A DNA stretch of 64,000 nt from CAYSEW01 sp964430245 (GCA_964430245.1 CAYSEW010000005.1:62001-126000), one strand, 5' to 3'; shown: positions 18,491 to 29,131, numbered from the stretch's first letter. A program made the numbers and translations. Notes: generated by a model not told the origin, from the sequence alone.

Positions 18491-20632
18491 TTACTTAGCA
18501 ACAATAAACTTAAGATTTCTAGATTGATCATCCGTACTAAGGATGATGCTGTAATTTCCATTAGACAGATTACTAATATTAATTGTATTCAATTCAGATG
18601 ACTGACTTAGATTGCCACTTGCTACCTTTTTGCCTAGTATGTTATAAATTGAATATTCCTCATAAAGATCTTCGGAATTAATATATAATAGGTCTGTAGC
18701 AGGATTAGGATAAATGGAAATTAACTCATTAAAGTTAACCTCAGTTGAAGAAATATTACCATAAAACCAATCGTGTGCAGTTTTAACTATATCATCTTTT
18801 ATACTATTGTCTCCAATCATCTCAAGAGAAACGCCTATATAAACTAATTTATAATCAGTATTCTCAAATCTAATAGCACCCACCTTGCTTGCATCTCCAT
18901 TGTAATTAAAAATTGCAGTAGCTCCATTTATAGGATCAAATTGATCGGGATACATGTAGCCACCATATGCATCAACTACAGCTGAATTTCCAATGCTACC
19001 ATATACTGCATCAGTGGTAACTGTTGTGTATTGTGAATTAGCAGTGCTTCCATCATCAACATAAGAAGCATTCATATAGTTAGCATAAAAATTTTGAGTG
19101 GTAGCAGTACCATATCCACTGCCTGATTCAATATCCCATCCTATATCCTGACCAGCTATAAAAAGATTTCCGCCATTGTCCATAAAAGACATCAATGTAG
19201 TTGCATCATCATCAGCAAGTGATGGAAAGGTCCATCCAATATTATAATAGATGTTATTTACTCCTGAAAGTGCAGCACTGCCAGAAAGTAAATTCATTAC
19301 AGCAGCACCTGTAGCATCATATGATGTGTTATTGGCATGAATTAAGCCATCAATGAATTCAGCTTCATAGTCAACGGCACCATTACCAGCACCTGATCCA
19401 TTGCCACCTGATCCGTTTACCACAAGGTCTGTAATTCCACTAATCACGTATACTTTTTGAGTTTGTATTGCATTAGGGTCGCTAACCATAGTCATCGTTA
19501 GTGTATAGCTTGATATAGATGGGCTAGCTCCAGGAATTACATCAATGTTAATATTATATGTTGTTCCACTTGTTAAATTGATCGTTTGAGGAGTAGTGTA
19601 TGAATTACTATTTACACTATAGCTTGAATTCCAATCACTTGGTTGATCCGATGTTAAATCAAAAATATAATCATTGCTTCCATTAATTAGTGGATCAATA
19701 GAAAAAGAGAAGGTAGTTGTGCTTCCGTTTGTTCCTTCTATTGCTTCATTTGTTAAGCCAGTGAAATCACCTAAGAATTTAGCATGATCTCCATCATCAA
19801 TTCCACCATCAGCAGAAATAGAAACACCAGTATAGATTTCCTGATAAGATTCAGCTACAAATACAACAAGATGACAATTAGAAACATCAACTGGAATTCC
19901 ATTGACATCTGTAGGTACTGAATATATATATTGATTTTGATACAATGAACCTTGTGTTGTTGTAGAAATTACATCGCCCCATTGTCCAGTGACCATGTCT
20001 CTTAGCATATGACTATGCACATAGTCAGCCCCCACATAATTAGTTGGATTGTAATTGGTTCCACCAGATTGAGGTCCTAATAATGAGTCTTGAGTAAGTA
20101 CAACATTCATATAGTTAGTTGGGGATGCGCTATTTGAAGTATAATATGCTTCAACATCAATGGTTAATTCATTGGTTGATGAATTGTAAGTAGATGATGC
20201 CCCTACATTTACAGGAGAAACAACCTGCATAATTTCATTTGACATTGATGACCATGTACTTCTTCCATTAGCGGTTCCACCTGCAGATTGTGCAGTAGAG
20301 AAAACATGTCTGTTTACTGTTCCAGCTGGATAACCAGTTAATCCAGTTTGATTGGCAATTGCATCTCCCCATGTTGTTCTATAATCAGGCTCACCAGCTC
20401 CTGGAGACGCAAAGCTTCCCTGGTGAATATTTATTAAAATAACTCTATCTGGATTAGCATTGTACATATTGGATGCAATTAAATGTCCATCTGGACAATA
20501 ACCACAGTGAATTCCTGTGAACTCTTCAAGTATAGTGCTTTTATACTGAGGATTAACTGTTACTATGCTCTGTCCTATAAACTGAAAAATATATAAGATA
20601 GAAAGGGTAGTTGTTAGTATTGATTTTTTCAT
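18491..20632 (-). CDS. Omp28-like secreted protein with type IX sorting domain
   Basis: The 713-residue protein starts with a signal peptide (FIGQS end) and an Omp28-related thioredoxin-like domain (EEFTGIHCGYCPDG, with a CxxC at about residues 43-46, and NQTGLTGYPAGTVNR). A middle beta-domain region follows, then a ThuA/CotH-unlike segment with LSGVNNIYYNIGW. The C-terminus has the Por-type sorting domain (SIYPNPATDLLYI, then SNGNYSIILS), which marks type IX secretion and surface anchoring. A GGNGSGAGNG linker near residue 407 separates the domains. It stands alone on the minus strand behind a shared terminator. Its role at the surface is unknown. Confidence 0.88.
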   Translation of the reverse strand: MKKSILTTTLSILYIFQFIGQSIVTVNPQYKSTILEEFTGIHCGYCPDGHLIASNMYNANPDRVILINIHQGSFASPGAGEPDYRTTWGDAIANQTGLTGYPAGTVNRHVFSTAQSAGGTANGRSTWSSMSNEIMQVVSPVNVGASSTYNSSTNELTIDVEAYYTSNSASPTNYMNVVLTQDSLLGPQSGGTNYNPTNYVGADYVHSHMLRDMVTGQWGDVISTTTQGSLYQNQYIYSVPTDVNGIPVDVSNCHLVVFVAESYQEIYTGVSISADGGIDDGDHAKFLGDFTGLTNEAIEGTNGSTTTFSFSIDPLINGSNDYIFDLTSDQPSDWNSSYSVNSNSYTTPQTINLTSGTTYNINIDVIPGASPSISSYTLTMTMVSDPNAIQTQKVYVISGITDLVVNGSGGNGSGAGNGAVDYEAEFIDGLIHANNTSYDATGAAVMNLLSGSAALSGVNNIYYNIGWTFPSLADDDATTLMSFMDNGGNLFIAGQDIGWDIESGSGYGTATTQNFYANYMNASYVDDGSTANSQYTTVTTDAVYGSIGNSAVVDAYGGYMYPDQFDPINGATAIFNYNGDASKVGAIRFENTDYKLVYIGVSLEMIGDNSIKDDIVKTAHDWFYGNISSTEVNFNELISIYPNPATDLLYINSEDLYEEYSIYNILGKKVASGNLSQSSELNTINISNLSNGNYSIILSTDDQSRNLKFIVAK

Positions 20633-20700
20633 TCTTTTAGTATTTATAAAATTTGCAATGTAAATCTATTATTATTTAGCTTAACCACTATTATTAGTTT

Positions 20701-20723
20701 AATCGGATTATTGTAATCCTATT
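20701..20723. repeat. Hairpin between the cupin gene and the Omp28-like gene
   Basis: AAT-C-GGATTA, loop TTG, TAATCC-T-ATT gives a 9-bp stem with one mismatch. It lies in the 151-bp gap 3' of the cupin gene, with no clear T tract on either side. It may be a weak terminator for the rlmI-fmt-cupin cluster or an operator for the Omp28-like gene. Confidence 0.4.
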
Positions 20724-20783
20724 TTAAGTAATATAGATAATTAATTGTGGTTAGCTTATTGATTAAAAGATACTAATTCAGAA

Positions 20784-21182
20784 TTAGTTTTTGAAAACCC
20801 TATCTAGTCCTTTAAATTCAGGTGATTGAATAGAAATTACTTTTAATGGAACATCAGAAGTAACTTCAACACCATGCCAGGTGTTTTTAGGAACTACGAT
20901 CAGGTCACCAGGCTCTATATGATAAGTTGTAGCACCTAAATGGAATTTACCCTCACCTTGAGTAACATAAATATTTTCAACATGTTCAAGGTGCTTGTGC
21001 ATTTTAACTTTCATTTTTACCCAAATTACAAATGTAGTAGCGCTACTATCAGTAGAGATTTGATGTACATGAATATTACTGAAAGTAGAATCAGGTCTAA
21101 TTTTATTGAATTCTCCTACAAATTCTTGAGAAAAGAAACTGAATAGTGATAAATTAAAAATAAGTGTAAATAATAACTTCAT
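20784..21182 (-). CDS. Exported cupin-fold protein
   Basis: I choose the ATG at 21182, which overlaps the fmt stop in an ATGA arrangement (4 bp) and gives 132 residues; an ATG at 21188 adds two. The N-terminus is a signal peptide (residues 1-19, FFSQ). The single cupin domain has the first metal motif in KMHKHLEHVENIYV and the second in PKNTWHGVEV, with GDLIVVP between. Such small cupins bind a metal and a small ligand, but no reaction can be named. Export of the cupin while its upstream partners act on RNA and tRNA suggests co-transcription without functional link. Confidence 0.8.
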   Translation of the reverse strand: MKLLFTLIFNLSLFSFFSQEFVGEFNKIRPDSTFSNIHVHQISTDSSATTFVIWVKMKVKMHKHLEHVENIYVTQGEGKFHLGATTYHIEPGDLIVVPKNTWHGVEVTSDVPLKVISIQSPEFKGLDRVFKN

Positions 21183-22111
21183 AAACATTTGAGTTTAGTT
21201 ATTCTGGCTCCTGCTATAAATTGTGCTACTGTCATTCTTTTTTTTCCTTCAAGCTGAACCTCTGCTAAGATAATGCTTCCAATTGAACATCCAATATGAA
21301 TTTCTCTATTATTTAAATGAATTTCACCTGGTTTAAGGAGTTGATCAGATAAATCACAATTAAATATTTTAAATTGTAATTCTTTGTCTTCAATGTATAT
21401 TTTAGTCCATGCCCCAGGAAATGGACTCATTCCTTTAATAAGATTTTTTACTTTTTCATTGGTAAGGTTCCAATTGATTCTGGCCGTAGCTTTATTAATT
21501 TTTGGAGCGGATTTAATATTAGCTAAATTCAATTGATCTTGAGAAATAGGCACAATTCTATTGTTGTCGATGTTTTTAATTGTTTTAACTAAAAGTTCAG
21601 CTCCTTTCACCATTAGTTCATCATGAAGCTCACCTAAATTTTTATTTTCAATTAAAATTTCTTTCTGCATTATTATTTTACCTGTATCGATTTCTTTTTC
21701 TATAAAAAAAGTAGTAACTCCAGTTAATTTTTCTCCATTAATGATTGCCCAATTTATTGGAGCGGCTCCTCTGTAATTTGGTAATAGAGAAGCGTGTAAG
21801 TTTATACACCCTTTTGGTGGCAAAGACCATACCAATTCTGGAAGCATCCTAAAAGCCACTACTACAAACAGATCTGCATTTAATTCTTTTAATTCATTAA
21901 TAAAATCATCGTTTTTCAAATTGGTGGGCTGCATTACTTTTAAACCAGAAGAAAGTGCAAATAATTTTATCGGAGATGATTTTATTTTCTTCCCTCTACC
22001 AGCAGGTCTGTCAGGAGCAGTAATTACTCCTGCAATTTCATGTTCACTATTTAAAAGGGACTTTAAACTTGCAACTGCAAATTCGGGTGTACCCATAAAA
22101 ACAATTTTCAT
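21179..22111 (-). CDS. fmt: Methionyl-tRNA formyltransferase
   Basis: Starting at the ATG at 22111 gives 310 residues, the usual length; a longer start at 22138 would overlap rlmI. MKIVFMGTPEFAV opens the Rossmann domain, followed by DRPAGRGKK. The catalytic region INLHASLLPNYRGAAPINW and EKEIDTGKII contain the Asn, His and Asp used for formyl transfer from 10-formyl-THF to Met-tRNA(fMet). The C-terminal OB-like domain begins near residue 205. The gene follows rlmI by 19 bp and is translationally coupled to the cupin gene by an ATGA overlap. Confidence 0.95.
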   Translation of the reverse strand: MKIVFMGTPEFAVASLKSLLNSEHEIAGVITAPDRPAGRGKKIKSSPIKLFALSSGLKVMQPTNLKNDDFINELKELNADLFVVVAFRMLPELVWSLPPKGCINLHASLLPNYRGAAPINWAIINGEKLTGVTTFFIEKEIDTGKIIMQKEILIENKNLGELHDELMVKGAELLVKTIKNIDNNRIVPISQDQLNLANIKSAPKINKATARINWNLTNEKVKNLIKGMSPFPGAWTKIYIEDKELQFKIFNCDLSDQLLKPGEIHLNNREIHIGCSIGSIILAEVQLEGKKRMTVAQFIAGARITKLKCL

Positions 22112-22130
22112 TTTTCTGTTTTCTATAAAA

Positions 22131-23321
22131 TTAATCAACTTGTATCACCAAACCTTTTAAATATTCACTTTCAGGGTGGAATATATTTACAGGGTGATCA
22201 GATGGTTGATGTAGTTGATGTAATATTTTAATTTTTCTCCCTGCATTAATTCCTGCAGAAAGTAAGGTGTTTCTGAATAATTCTTTACTAATAACCTGTG
22301 AACAGGAAAAGGTAAAAATAATTCCACCAGGCTTGATTTGTTCAATAGCTCTGGCATTTAATCTTTTATATCCTTGAATTGCTTTATGCCTAGCATTCAT
22401 GTGTTTGGCAAAAGCTGGAGGATCTAATATGATAATATCATAATCTGCATCGACATTCTTGATATAGTCCATAGCATCTGCAACTATTGAGGTGTGATTG
22501 TTTTTATAATTTTTAATTAATTCAATGTTTTTTTCAAGTAAGTCAATCGCTTTTTTAGAACTATCTAAAGAATGCACTTCTTTAGCACCATTATTTAATG
22601 CATAAATTGAAAATCCACCTGAATAACAAAAAGTATTAAGGATCTTTTTATTTTTTGAAAGGTCTCCTAATAATTTTCTGTTTTCCCTTTGATCAATAAA
22701 AAAACCAGTCTTTTGTCCAGTTATCCAATTTATTGAAAATTGATTGCCATATTCTAGTCCTTCATAAATTGCATCTTTTTTACCAAACAAATATTGATTT
22801 TCAATTTGATGCTCTTCTACATGTTTTGAAGGAAGAGTTTCCGCACTTTTATCATAAATTGCTTTAAGACTCGGAACTATTGATTGCAATGATTGGCAAA
22901 TGATATCTTTAATTAACCACATTCCAATTGAATGACACTGAACGACAGAAGTTCCATTGTAGTAGTCAATGATCAACCCAGGAAGATCATCACCCTCGGC
23001 ATGAACTAATCGAAATATATTGGTTTCATTAGCGTCTACCAATCCTATTTTTATTCTTAATGTTAATGCTTTTAATAGCTTTTCTTTCCAGTAATTGTCA
23101 TTTATGGGTTGTTGAGTAAATTCAAAGAGTCTTATTGATATAGAACCTTCTTGAAAATGACCTGTTCCCAAATACTTTCCCTTATTAGAAAAAACATCTA
23201 CAATTTCCCCATCTTTACAATGTGGATCAACTGTTTTTATTGCTCCTGAAAAAACCCATGGATGAAACCTTTTTACAGATTTATCTTTTGCTGGTTTTAA
23301 AATGACTTTTTTTAAATTCAT
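22131..23321 (-). CDS. rlmI: Class I SAM-dependent rRNA methyltransferase, RlmI-like
   Basis: The 396-residue protein has an N-terminal PUA domain (residues 1-75, RFHPWVFSGAIKT) and a C-terminal methyltransferase with KTGFFIDQRENR, LNTFCYSGGFSIYAL (SAM motif I), DAMDYI and the catalytic DPPAFAKH, plus a late Cys in TFSCSQVI. This is the layout of the 23S rRNA m5C1962 methyltransferase family. The Cys in SCSQ is the expected nucleophile. It heads the minus-strand cluster rlmI-fmt-cupin. Confidence 0.88.
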   Translation of the reverse strand: MNLKKVILKPAKDKSVKRFHPWVFSGAIKTVDPHCKDGEIVDVFSNKGKYLGTGHFQEGSISIRLFEFTQQPINDNYWKEKLLKALTLRIKIGLVDANETNIFRLVHAEGDDLPGLIIDYYNGTSVVQCHSIGMWLIKDIICQSLQSIVPSLKAIYDKSAETLPSKHVEEHQIENQYLFGKKDAIYEGLEYGNQFSINWITGQKTGFFIDQRENRKLLGDLSKNKKILNTFCYSGGFSIYALNNGAKEVHSLDSSKKAIDLLEKNIELIKNYKNNHTSIVADAMDYIKNVDADYDIIILDPPAFAKHMNARHKAIQGYKRLNARAIEQIKPGGIIFTFSCSQVISKELFRNTLLSAGINAGRKIKILHQLHQPSDHPVNIFHPESEYLKGLVIQVD

Positions 23322-23389
23322 ATTCTTGAAAAATCAAAAGACAAATTAACATTAAATAATTCAACTACTTTTATTTTAAATTTTAAAAA

Positions 23390-24289
23390 ATGAAATTTGG
23401 ACAGCTTGATAATCTCGATTCAGTAGACTTTAGATTTCAGCATATTACTGATACTACAATAAAATTAATCAATACTGCTAACACAAAGGGTAGTATAAAG
23501 TTTTATTTAGGTGCACCTGTATGGTCAGATAAAAATTACCTAGGAACCTTATATCCTTTAAAAACAAAACAAAAAGATTTTTTAGCTGCATATGCTAGTC
23601 AATTTAATAGTATTGAAGTAAATGCAACCAGATATGGCACTCCCAAAAGTGAAGTTATCAATAAATGGATGAATGCTGTTCCAAATGATTTTAAATTTTC
23701 ATTAAAAGTTCCTCAAGTAATTACACATAGAAAAAACATTAATGATGATCAATCAAGATTTAGGTTAGATCAATTTATTCTTGCATTGGATCAATTGGGT
23801 GACAAATCTGGTATTAGCTATGCAGTAATGGCTAATTATTTTAAGTCTAATCAGATGAATGAGTTGGAAAAGTTTGTTTCTAATCTTCCAAAAGAGATGC
23901 AATTTGCTATTGAATTCAGGGATGAATCTTGGTTTCAGGATACTGTGAAAGATGAGTGGCAATCTTTATTTAAAGACAACAATATTCTTCCAGTAATAAC
24001 TGATACACCAGGCAGAAGAGATGCAGCTCATTTTAGATTGATAAACAATCATTTGTTTGTGAGATATGTAGGAGATTTCTCACATCCATCAGATTTAAAT
24101 AGAATAGATCAATGGGTAGAAAGAATTAAGGTACTAATTGATTTTGGTATTGATAATATTTGGTTCTATGTTCATCAACCGGGTGAAAATAGAGAAAGAG
24201 TGGTGTTGTTTTTTAATTCATTTATCAAAAAAATGAATAATCGTTTAAATATTAAAGTACCATTACTTACTAATTACAAAAAGAATTAA
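23390..24289 (+). CDS. DUF72 family protein
   Basis: The 299-residue protein has the TIM-barrel DUF72 pattern: FYLGAPVWSDKNYLG near residue 39, then FNSIEVNATRYGTP, FKFSLKVPQVITH, and the conserved AIEFRDESWF and FVRYVGD stretches. The family has been compared with metal-dependent TIM-barrel enzymes, but its reaction is not established. It is divergent from rlmI (68-bp gap) and its stop overlaps the stop of the convergent YdcF-like gene (24286-24289). Confidence 0.9.
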   Translation: MKFGQLDNLDSVDFRFQHITDTTIKLINTANTKGSIKFYLGAPVWSDKNYLGTLYPLKTKQKDFLAAYASQFNSIEVNATRYGTPKSEVINKWMNAVPNDFKFSLKVPQVITHRKNINDDQSRFRLDQFILALDQLGDKSGISYAVMANYFKSNQMNELEKFVSNLPKEMQFAIEFRDESWFQDTVKDEWQSLFKDNNILPVITDTPGRRDAAHFRLINNHLFVRYVGDFSHPSDLNRIDQWVERIKVLIDFGIDNIWFYVHQPGENRERVVLFFNSFIKKMNNRLNIKVPLLTNYKKN

Positions 24290-25038
24290 ATATAGCCTAC
24301 CAATTTGTAAGTAATGTATCCTGCAATTTCATGGGATAGTTTTTTCCATTCAAACAGAATATGACTTTGTGGAAGAATGATGGACTCAAGATCGAAATAT
24401 TTTTTATCTAGGTCTATTAAATAGGGATCTACTGCTAACCCTGAACTATTAAAGCACATCAATGACCTTCTCATGTGATAATCGGATGTTATTAAAAGGC
24501 ATTCAGGAATATTGTTTTTCGTTATTTTTCTGATTAATTTAGTAGTAAAAACAGCATTTTCATAGGTGTTTCTTGATTGAGTTTCTGTTAAGATATCTTT
24601 ACTAGGAATACCTGAATTTATTAGATAGGTTTTAATGTAATCTGCTTCTTTAAGATCTGAAATTAAGCTTCCTGACGCACCAGTAATTATAATTTTATTT
24701 ATTCTTTTTGTATGATATAATTCAATTGTATTTAATAATCTTTTAGAAGAACTAATGAATTCTATGCTATTAGGTGTAGAATTTAAGCTGATCATTCCTC
24801 CTAATAAAATTCCATAATCATACTGCACTTTTATAGGCTGATACTCAACCTCCCAACATGAAAAAACAAATTTATATATAAATGAATTTGAAAATATAAA
24901 AAGGGAAATAAATCCAGCCATTATATATTTTCTTCTTTTGTACTTCTTTCTATTAAACAATCCAATAAGAAATAAGGTAAAGATCCAGAAATAAGGATCA
25001 GTTAAAAATGAAAGGATTTTAGAAATTATAAAAAACAT
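24286..25038 (-). CDS. YdcF/ElyC-family (DUF218) membrane protein
   Basis: The 250-residue protein has two N-terminal membrane segments (about residues 3-22 and 38-58) followed by a DUF218 domain: YDYGILLGGMIS, NKIIITGASGS, TETQSRNTYENAVFT and ITSDYHMRRSLMCF. DUF218 proteins such as ElyC (YcbC) and SanA act in envelope and peptidoglycan integrity. The Asp/Asn and His residues of the conserved loop are present. It is divergent from the icmF gene and overlaps the DUF72 stop. Confidence 0.88.
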   Translation of the reverse strand: MFFIISKILSFLTDPYFWIFTLFLIGLFNRKKYKRRKYIMAGFISLFIFSNSFIYKFVFSCWEVEYQPIKVQYDYGILLGGMISLNSTPNSIEFISSSKRLLNTIELYHTKRINKIIITGASGSLISDLKEADYIKTYLINSGIPSKDILTETQSRNTYENAVFTTKLIRKITKNNIPECLLITSDYHMRRSLMCFNSSGLAVDPYLIDLDKKYFDLESIILPQSHILFEWKKLSHEIAGYITYKLVGYI

Positions 25039-25094
25039 AATCTATGACTTAAAATTTCTGTAAATCTATTTATTTTCATCCAATTCATTTTAAT

Positions 25095-25124
25095 TTGAGA
25101 AGCCATTTCAAAAATGTATTTTTG
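25095..25124 (+). promoter_or_regulatory. Bacteroidota-type promoter for icmF
   Basis: TTG at 25095-25097 and TATTTTTG at 25117-25124 are separated by 19 bp, an exact match to TTG-N19-TAnnTTTG. The -7 element ends 18 bp before the preferred start codon at 25143, so the leader is short. Confidence 0.75.
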
Positions 25125-25142
25125 TCTAAAAATTAAGTGTTA

Positions 25143-28100
25143 ATGGACATTCAACCATATCAACCAATAAATAAGATCAGAATTGTTACTGCTGCTTCAT
25201 TATTTGACGGGCATGATGCTGCTATCAATATAATGCGAAGAATTATTCAATCTACTGGATGCGAAGTGATTCACCTAGGGCATGATAGAAGTGTTGAAGA
25301 GGTAGTTAATTGTGCTATTCAAGAAGATGTTCAGGCGATTGCAATGACTTCTTATCAAGGTGGGCATAATGAATATTTTAAGTACATGTTCGATTTATTG
25401 AAGGAAAAAGGGGCAGGACATATCAAGATATTTGGAGGTGGAGGTGGTACAATCCTTCCTTCTGAAATAGAAGAACTTCATAAATATGGAATTACTAAAA
25501 TTTATCATCCTGATGACGGTAGAGAAATGGGTTTGCAAGGAATGATCAATGATTTAGTGCAAAAATGCGATTTTCCTACAGGTAAGGATTTAAATGGAGT
25601 TTTGAAAAACATCAATAAAAAGGACCCTCTACTTATTGGTAATTTAATATCTGCTGCAGAAAATTTTCAGAAGGAACATAATAAGAAATTAAATGAGATT
25701 GATGAGATTGCTAATAAGTCGAATGTTCCTATTTTAGGAATAACAGGTACAGGAGGAGCTGGTAAATCATCGTTGGTTGATGAGCTAGTGAGAAGGTTTT
25801 TAATTGATTTCCCTAAAAAGACCATGGCTATAATATCAGTTGATCCGTCAAAAAGAAAAACAGGAGGAGCTTTATTAGGTGATAGAATACGAATGAACTC
25901 TATTAAAAGTGATCGTGTTTATATGCGATCATTGGCTACAAGACAAAGTAACCTGGCACTCTCTAAACATGTAACTCAAGCTCTCGATATCCTTAAAGTG
26001 GCTGATTTTGACCTTATTATACTAGAGACTTCAGGTATTGGACAATCAGACACAGAGATCTTAGATCATAGTGATGTTTCTTTATATGTGATGACTCCCG
26101 AATTTGGGGCGGCAACTCAGCTAGAAAAGATAGACATGCTTGATTTTGCTGACCTAGTTGCTCTAAATAAATTTGATAAAAGAGGTGGCCTAGATGCTTT
26201 AAGAGATGTGAAGAAGCAATATAAACGTAATAATAATCTTTGGGAAATTGATGATGACCAAATCCCTGTGTATGGGACAATTGCTTCTCAGTTTAATGAC
26301 CCAGGAATGAATACACTCTATAAAGCTATAATGGATAAAATTGATGAAAAAACTAATTCATCTTTAAAATCAAGTTATACTATATCTGAGGAGATGTCGG
26401 AAAAGATATATGTAATACCTCCAAAAAGGATTCGCTATTTATCTGAAATATCTGAAAGTAATCGTGCATATGATTATTGGGTCAATCAGCAGGTTATTAC
26501 AGCTAAAAAATTAGATAGTCTCTACCATACATTAGAATTGATCAATGAATCAGAAACTGATGATAGAGATTTATTAGTGAAGGCATTGAATGAAAAAATT
26601 AAATCTGCACAAATGGAGATGGACCCAAAAAATCAGCAGATAATCGATGAATGGAATAGCAAAGTTGATAAGTATAAAGCTCCTGTTTTTAAATTCAAGG
26701 TAAGGGATAAAGAATTATCTATTAAAACACATACCGATTCATTGTCACATATAGATATACCTAAAGTAGCAATGCCAAAATACTCTGGATGGGGAGATAT
26801 TTTAAGATGGAGTCTTCAAGAAAATGTGCCTGGTGAATTTCCATTTACTGCTGGTCTTTTTCCATTTAAAAGAGAAGGTGAGGATCCAACAAGGATGTTT
26901 GCTGGAGAAGGCGGTCCAGAACGAACGAATAGAAGGTTTCACTATGTAAGTTTAGGTATGCCTGCTAAAAGGTTGTCTACTGCATTTGACTCTGTTACTT
27001 TGTATGGAAATGATCCTGCTATACGTCCAGATATTTATGGTAAAATAGGAAATGCAGGTGTTTCTATCTGCTGTTTAGATGATGCTAAAAAGCTCTATTC
27101 TGGATTTGATCTTTCTAATCCATCAACATCTGTAAGCATGACCATCAATGGTCCAGCTCCTATGCTGTTGGGGTTTTTTATGAATGCGGCTATTGATCAG
27201 AACTGTGAAAAGTACATTAAGGAAAATGGTTTACAAAAAGCAACTCAGAAAAAAGTTGATGATATTTTTAAAAGTATAGGTCAGGAACAGCCTAAATATC
27301 AAGGTGATTTACCTGAAGGAAATGATGGCTTGGGATTAATGCTATTAGGATTAACAGGTGATCAGGTATTATCTAAAGATGTTTATGATGCTATTAAAAA
27401 AGATACTTTAACTAAAGTAAGAGGAACTGTACAGGCAGATATTTTAAAAGAAGATCAGGCTCAAAATACTTGTATATTTTCAACAGAATTTGCTTTGCGT
27501 CTAATGGGAGATGTGCAGGAATATTTTATTGACAATTCGGTAAGAAATTTCTATTCTGTTTCTATATCTGGTTATCATATTGCAGAGGCAGGAGCTAATC
27601 CTATTACTCAATTAGCATTTACTTTAGCTAACGGCTTTACTTATGTAGAATATTATCTAAGTAGAGGAATGGATATTAATCATTTTGGTCCAAACTTATC
27701 TTTTTTCTTCTCAAATGGAATTGATCCAGAATATGCCGTAATTGGTAGAGTTGCTAGAAGAATTTGGTCTAAGGCTATGTCTAAGAAATATGGTGCAGAT
27801 AAGCGTGCTCAAATGCTAAAATATCATATTCAGACTTCTGGGAGATCTTTACATTCTCAGGAAATAGATTTTAATGACATAAGGACAACTCTTCAGGCTT
27901 TATATGCTATTTATGATAATTGTAATTCTTTACATACTAATGCTTATGATGAAGCCATAACAACTCCAACTGAAGAATCTGTTAGAAGAGCGATGGCTAT
28001 TCAGCTAATCATCAATAAAGAATTAGGGTTAGCAAAGAATGAAAATCCTATGCAAGGATCCTATATTATTGAAGAATTAACAGATTTGGTAGAAGAAGCT

Positions 28101-28520
28101 GTATTGCTTGAATTCGATCGTATAAATGAAAGAGGAGGTGTGTTAGGTTCTATGGAGACAATGTATCAAAGGAGTAAGATCCAAGAAGAATCTTTGTATT
28201 ATGAGACATTAAAGCATACTGGTGAATACGAAATAATAGGGGTTAATACTTTTTTAAGTTCCAAAGGATCTCCTACTATTATTCCTTCTGAAGTAATCAG
28301 AGCAACTAAAGAAGAAAAGGAATATCAGATTTCAATGTTGCATCAATTACATCAACGAAAGGATAAAGAAGCAGGTGATTCATTAAGATCTGTAAAGGAT
28401 GCTGCCATTAAGAATAAAAATATTTTTAATGAATTAATGGAGGCAAGTAAGCATTGTTCATTGGGACAAATCACTGATGCCTTATTTGAAGTTGGTGGTC
28501 AGTATAGAAGGAATATGTAA
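25143..28520 (+). CDS. icmF: Fused isobutyryl-CoA mutase (IcmF: B12-binding, MeaB-like GTPase and mutase domains)
   Basis: I prefer the ATG at 25143 (1125 residues) over the GTG six bases upstream. Domain order is an N-terminal B12-binding domain ([20 protein letters not shown]), a G3E/MeaB-like GTPase ([17 protein letters not shown] near residue 198, [20 protein letters not shown]), a helical linker, and the C-terminal acyl-CoA mutase barrel (from about 555: [39 protein letters not shown]). The Phe in GLFPF replaces the Tyr of methylmalonyl-CoA mutase, which is the IcmF signature. It interconverts isobutyryl-CoA and butyryl-CoA with adenosylcobalamin, with the GTPase as built-in chaperone. 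Confidence 0.95.
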   Translation: MDIQPYQPINKIRIVTAASLFDGHDAAINIMRRIIQSTGCEVIHLGHDRSVEEVVNCAIQEDVQAIAMTSYQGGHNEYFKYMFDLLKEKGAGHIKIFGGGGGTILPSEIEELHKYGITKIYHPDDGREMGLQGMINDLVQKCDFPTGKDLNGVLKNINKKDPLLIGNLISAAENFQKEHNKKLNEIDEIANKSNVPILGITGTGGAGKSSLVDELVRRFLIDFPKKTMAIISVDPSKRKTGGALLGDRIRMNSIKSDRVYMRSLATRQSNLALSKHVTQALDILKVADFDLIILETSGIGQSDTEILDHSDVSLYVMTPEFGAATQLEKIDMLDFADLVALNKFDKRGGLDALRDVKKQYKRNNNLWEIDDDQIPVYGTIASQFNDPGMNTLYKAIMDKIDEKTNSSLKSSYTISEEMSEKIYVIPPKRIRYLSEISESNRAYDYWVNQQVITAKKLDSLYHTLELINESETDDRDLLVKALNEKIKSAQMEMDPKNQQIIDEWNSKVDKYKAPVFKFKVRDKELSIKTHTDSLSHIDIPKVAMPKYSGWGDILRWSLQENVPGEFPFTAGLFPFKREGEDPTRMFAGEGGPERTNRRFHYVSLGMPAKRLSTAFDSVTLYGNDPAIRPDIYGKIGNAGVSICCLDDAKKLYSGFDLSNPSTSVSMTINGPAPMLLGFFMNAAIDQNCEKYIKENGLQKATQKKVDDIFKSIGQEQPKYQGDLPEGNDGLGLMLLGLTGDQVLSKDVYDAIKKDTLTKVRGTVQADILKEDQAQNTCIFSTEFALRLMGDVQEYFIDNSVRNFYSVSISGYHIAEAGANPITQLAFTLANGFTYVEYYLSRGMDINHFGPNLSFFFSNGIDPEYAVIGRVARRIWSKAMSKKYGADKRAQMLKYHIQTSGRSLHSQEIDFNDIRTTLQALYAIYDNCNSLHTNAYDEAITTPTEESVRRAMAIQLIINKELGLAKNENPMQGSYIIEELTDLVEEAVLLEFDRINERGGVLGSMETMYQRSKIQEESLYYETLKHTGEYEIIGVNTFLSSKGSPTIIPSEVIRATKEEKEYQISMLHQLHQRKDKEAGDSLRSVKDAAIKNKNIFNELMEASKHCSLGQITDALFEVGGQYRRNM

Positions 28521-28531
28521 TTCACTTAACC

Positions 28532-29131
28532 ATGTCTGCTAATCAACTTATTATTTTTGCAAAAAATCCAATTCTTGGAGAGACAAAGACTAGATTAGCA
28601 AAATCGGTTGGGCATCAAAATGCATTGAAGATATATATTCACTTATTAGAATATACGGCTAAAATTTGTTTAGATGTTGATGTTGATCGTCATATTTATT
28701 ACTCTTCGTATATAGAAAAAGATGATATTTTTCAAGATCGATTATTTGTAAAAAATATACAGACAGGGAATGATCTAGGAGAAAGAATGTACAATGCATT
28801 TAAAGATCTTTTTGGACAGTGGGCTGAGAAGGTTGTAATTATTGGTACAGACTGTAAAGAACTTGATCCTGATATTATAAATGATGCATTTAAAAAAATG
28901 GATCAAACAGATGTAGTAATTGGACCTGCTAATGATGGAGGGTATTATTTATTAGGAATGAAGTCCTTACATAAAGAATTGTTTTTCAATAAGACATGGA
29001 GCGCTGAAAATGTATTATTAGATACAATTTTAGATTTAAAGAAATTAAAAATCAACTACGAGCTTCTTCCTGTGTTAAATGACATAGACTACCAAAAGGA
29101 TCTTGGAGACTTAGAAAGATTGCTGGAATGA
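28532..29131 (+). CDS. TIGR04282-family glycosyltransferase (DUF2064)
   Basis: The 199-residue protein fits the TIGR04282 family: LIIFAKNPILGETKTRLA at the start, GNDLGERMYNAF, the nucleotide-binding IIGTDCKELDPDII, and ANDGGYYLLGM, then FFNKTWSAENVL and LNDIDYQKDL near the end. Family members are GT-A-like transferases, one proposed in arsenosugar synthesis; no arsenic genes are in this window, so that role is not supported here. It lies 11 bp after icmF and its stop overlaps the next gene (ATGA), so the three genes may be one transcript. Confidence 0.88.
   Translation: MSANQLIIFAKNPILGETKTRLAKSVGHQNALKIYIHLLEYTAKICLDVDVDRHIYYSSYIEKDDIFQDRLFVKNIQTGNDLGERMYNAFKDLFGQWAEKVVIIGTDCKELDPDIINDAFKKMDQTDVVIGPANDGGYYLLGMKSLHKELFFNKTWSAENVLLDTILDLKKLKINYELLPVLNDIDYQKDLGDLERLLE

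Noticed and set aside
28532..29131. Arsenosugar synthesis cluster
   Set aside because: The TIGR04282 name suggests this, but no ArsM, radical SAM or arsenic resistance gene is near.
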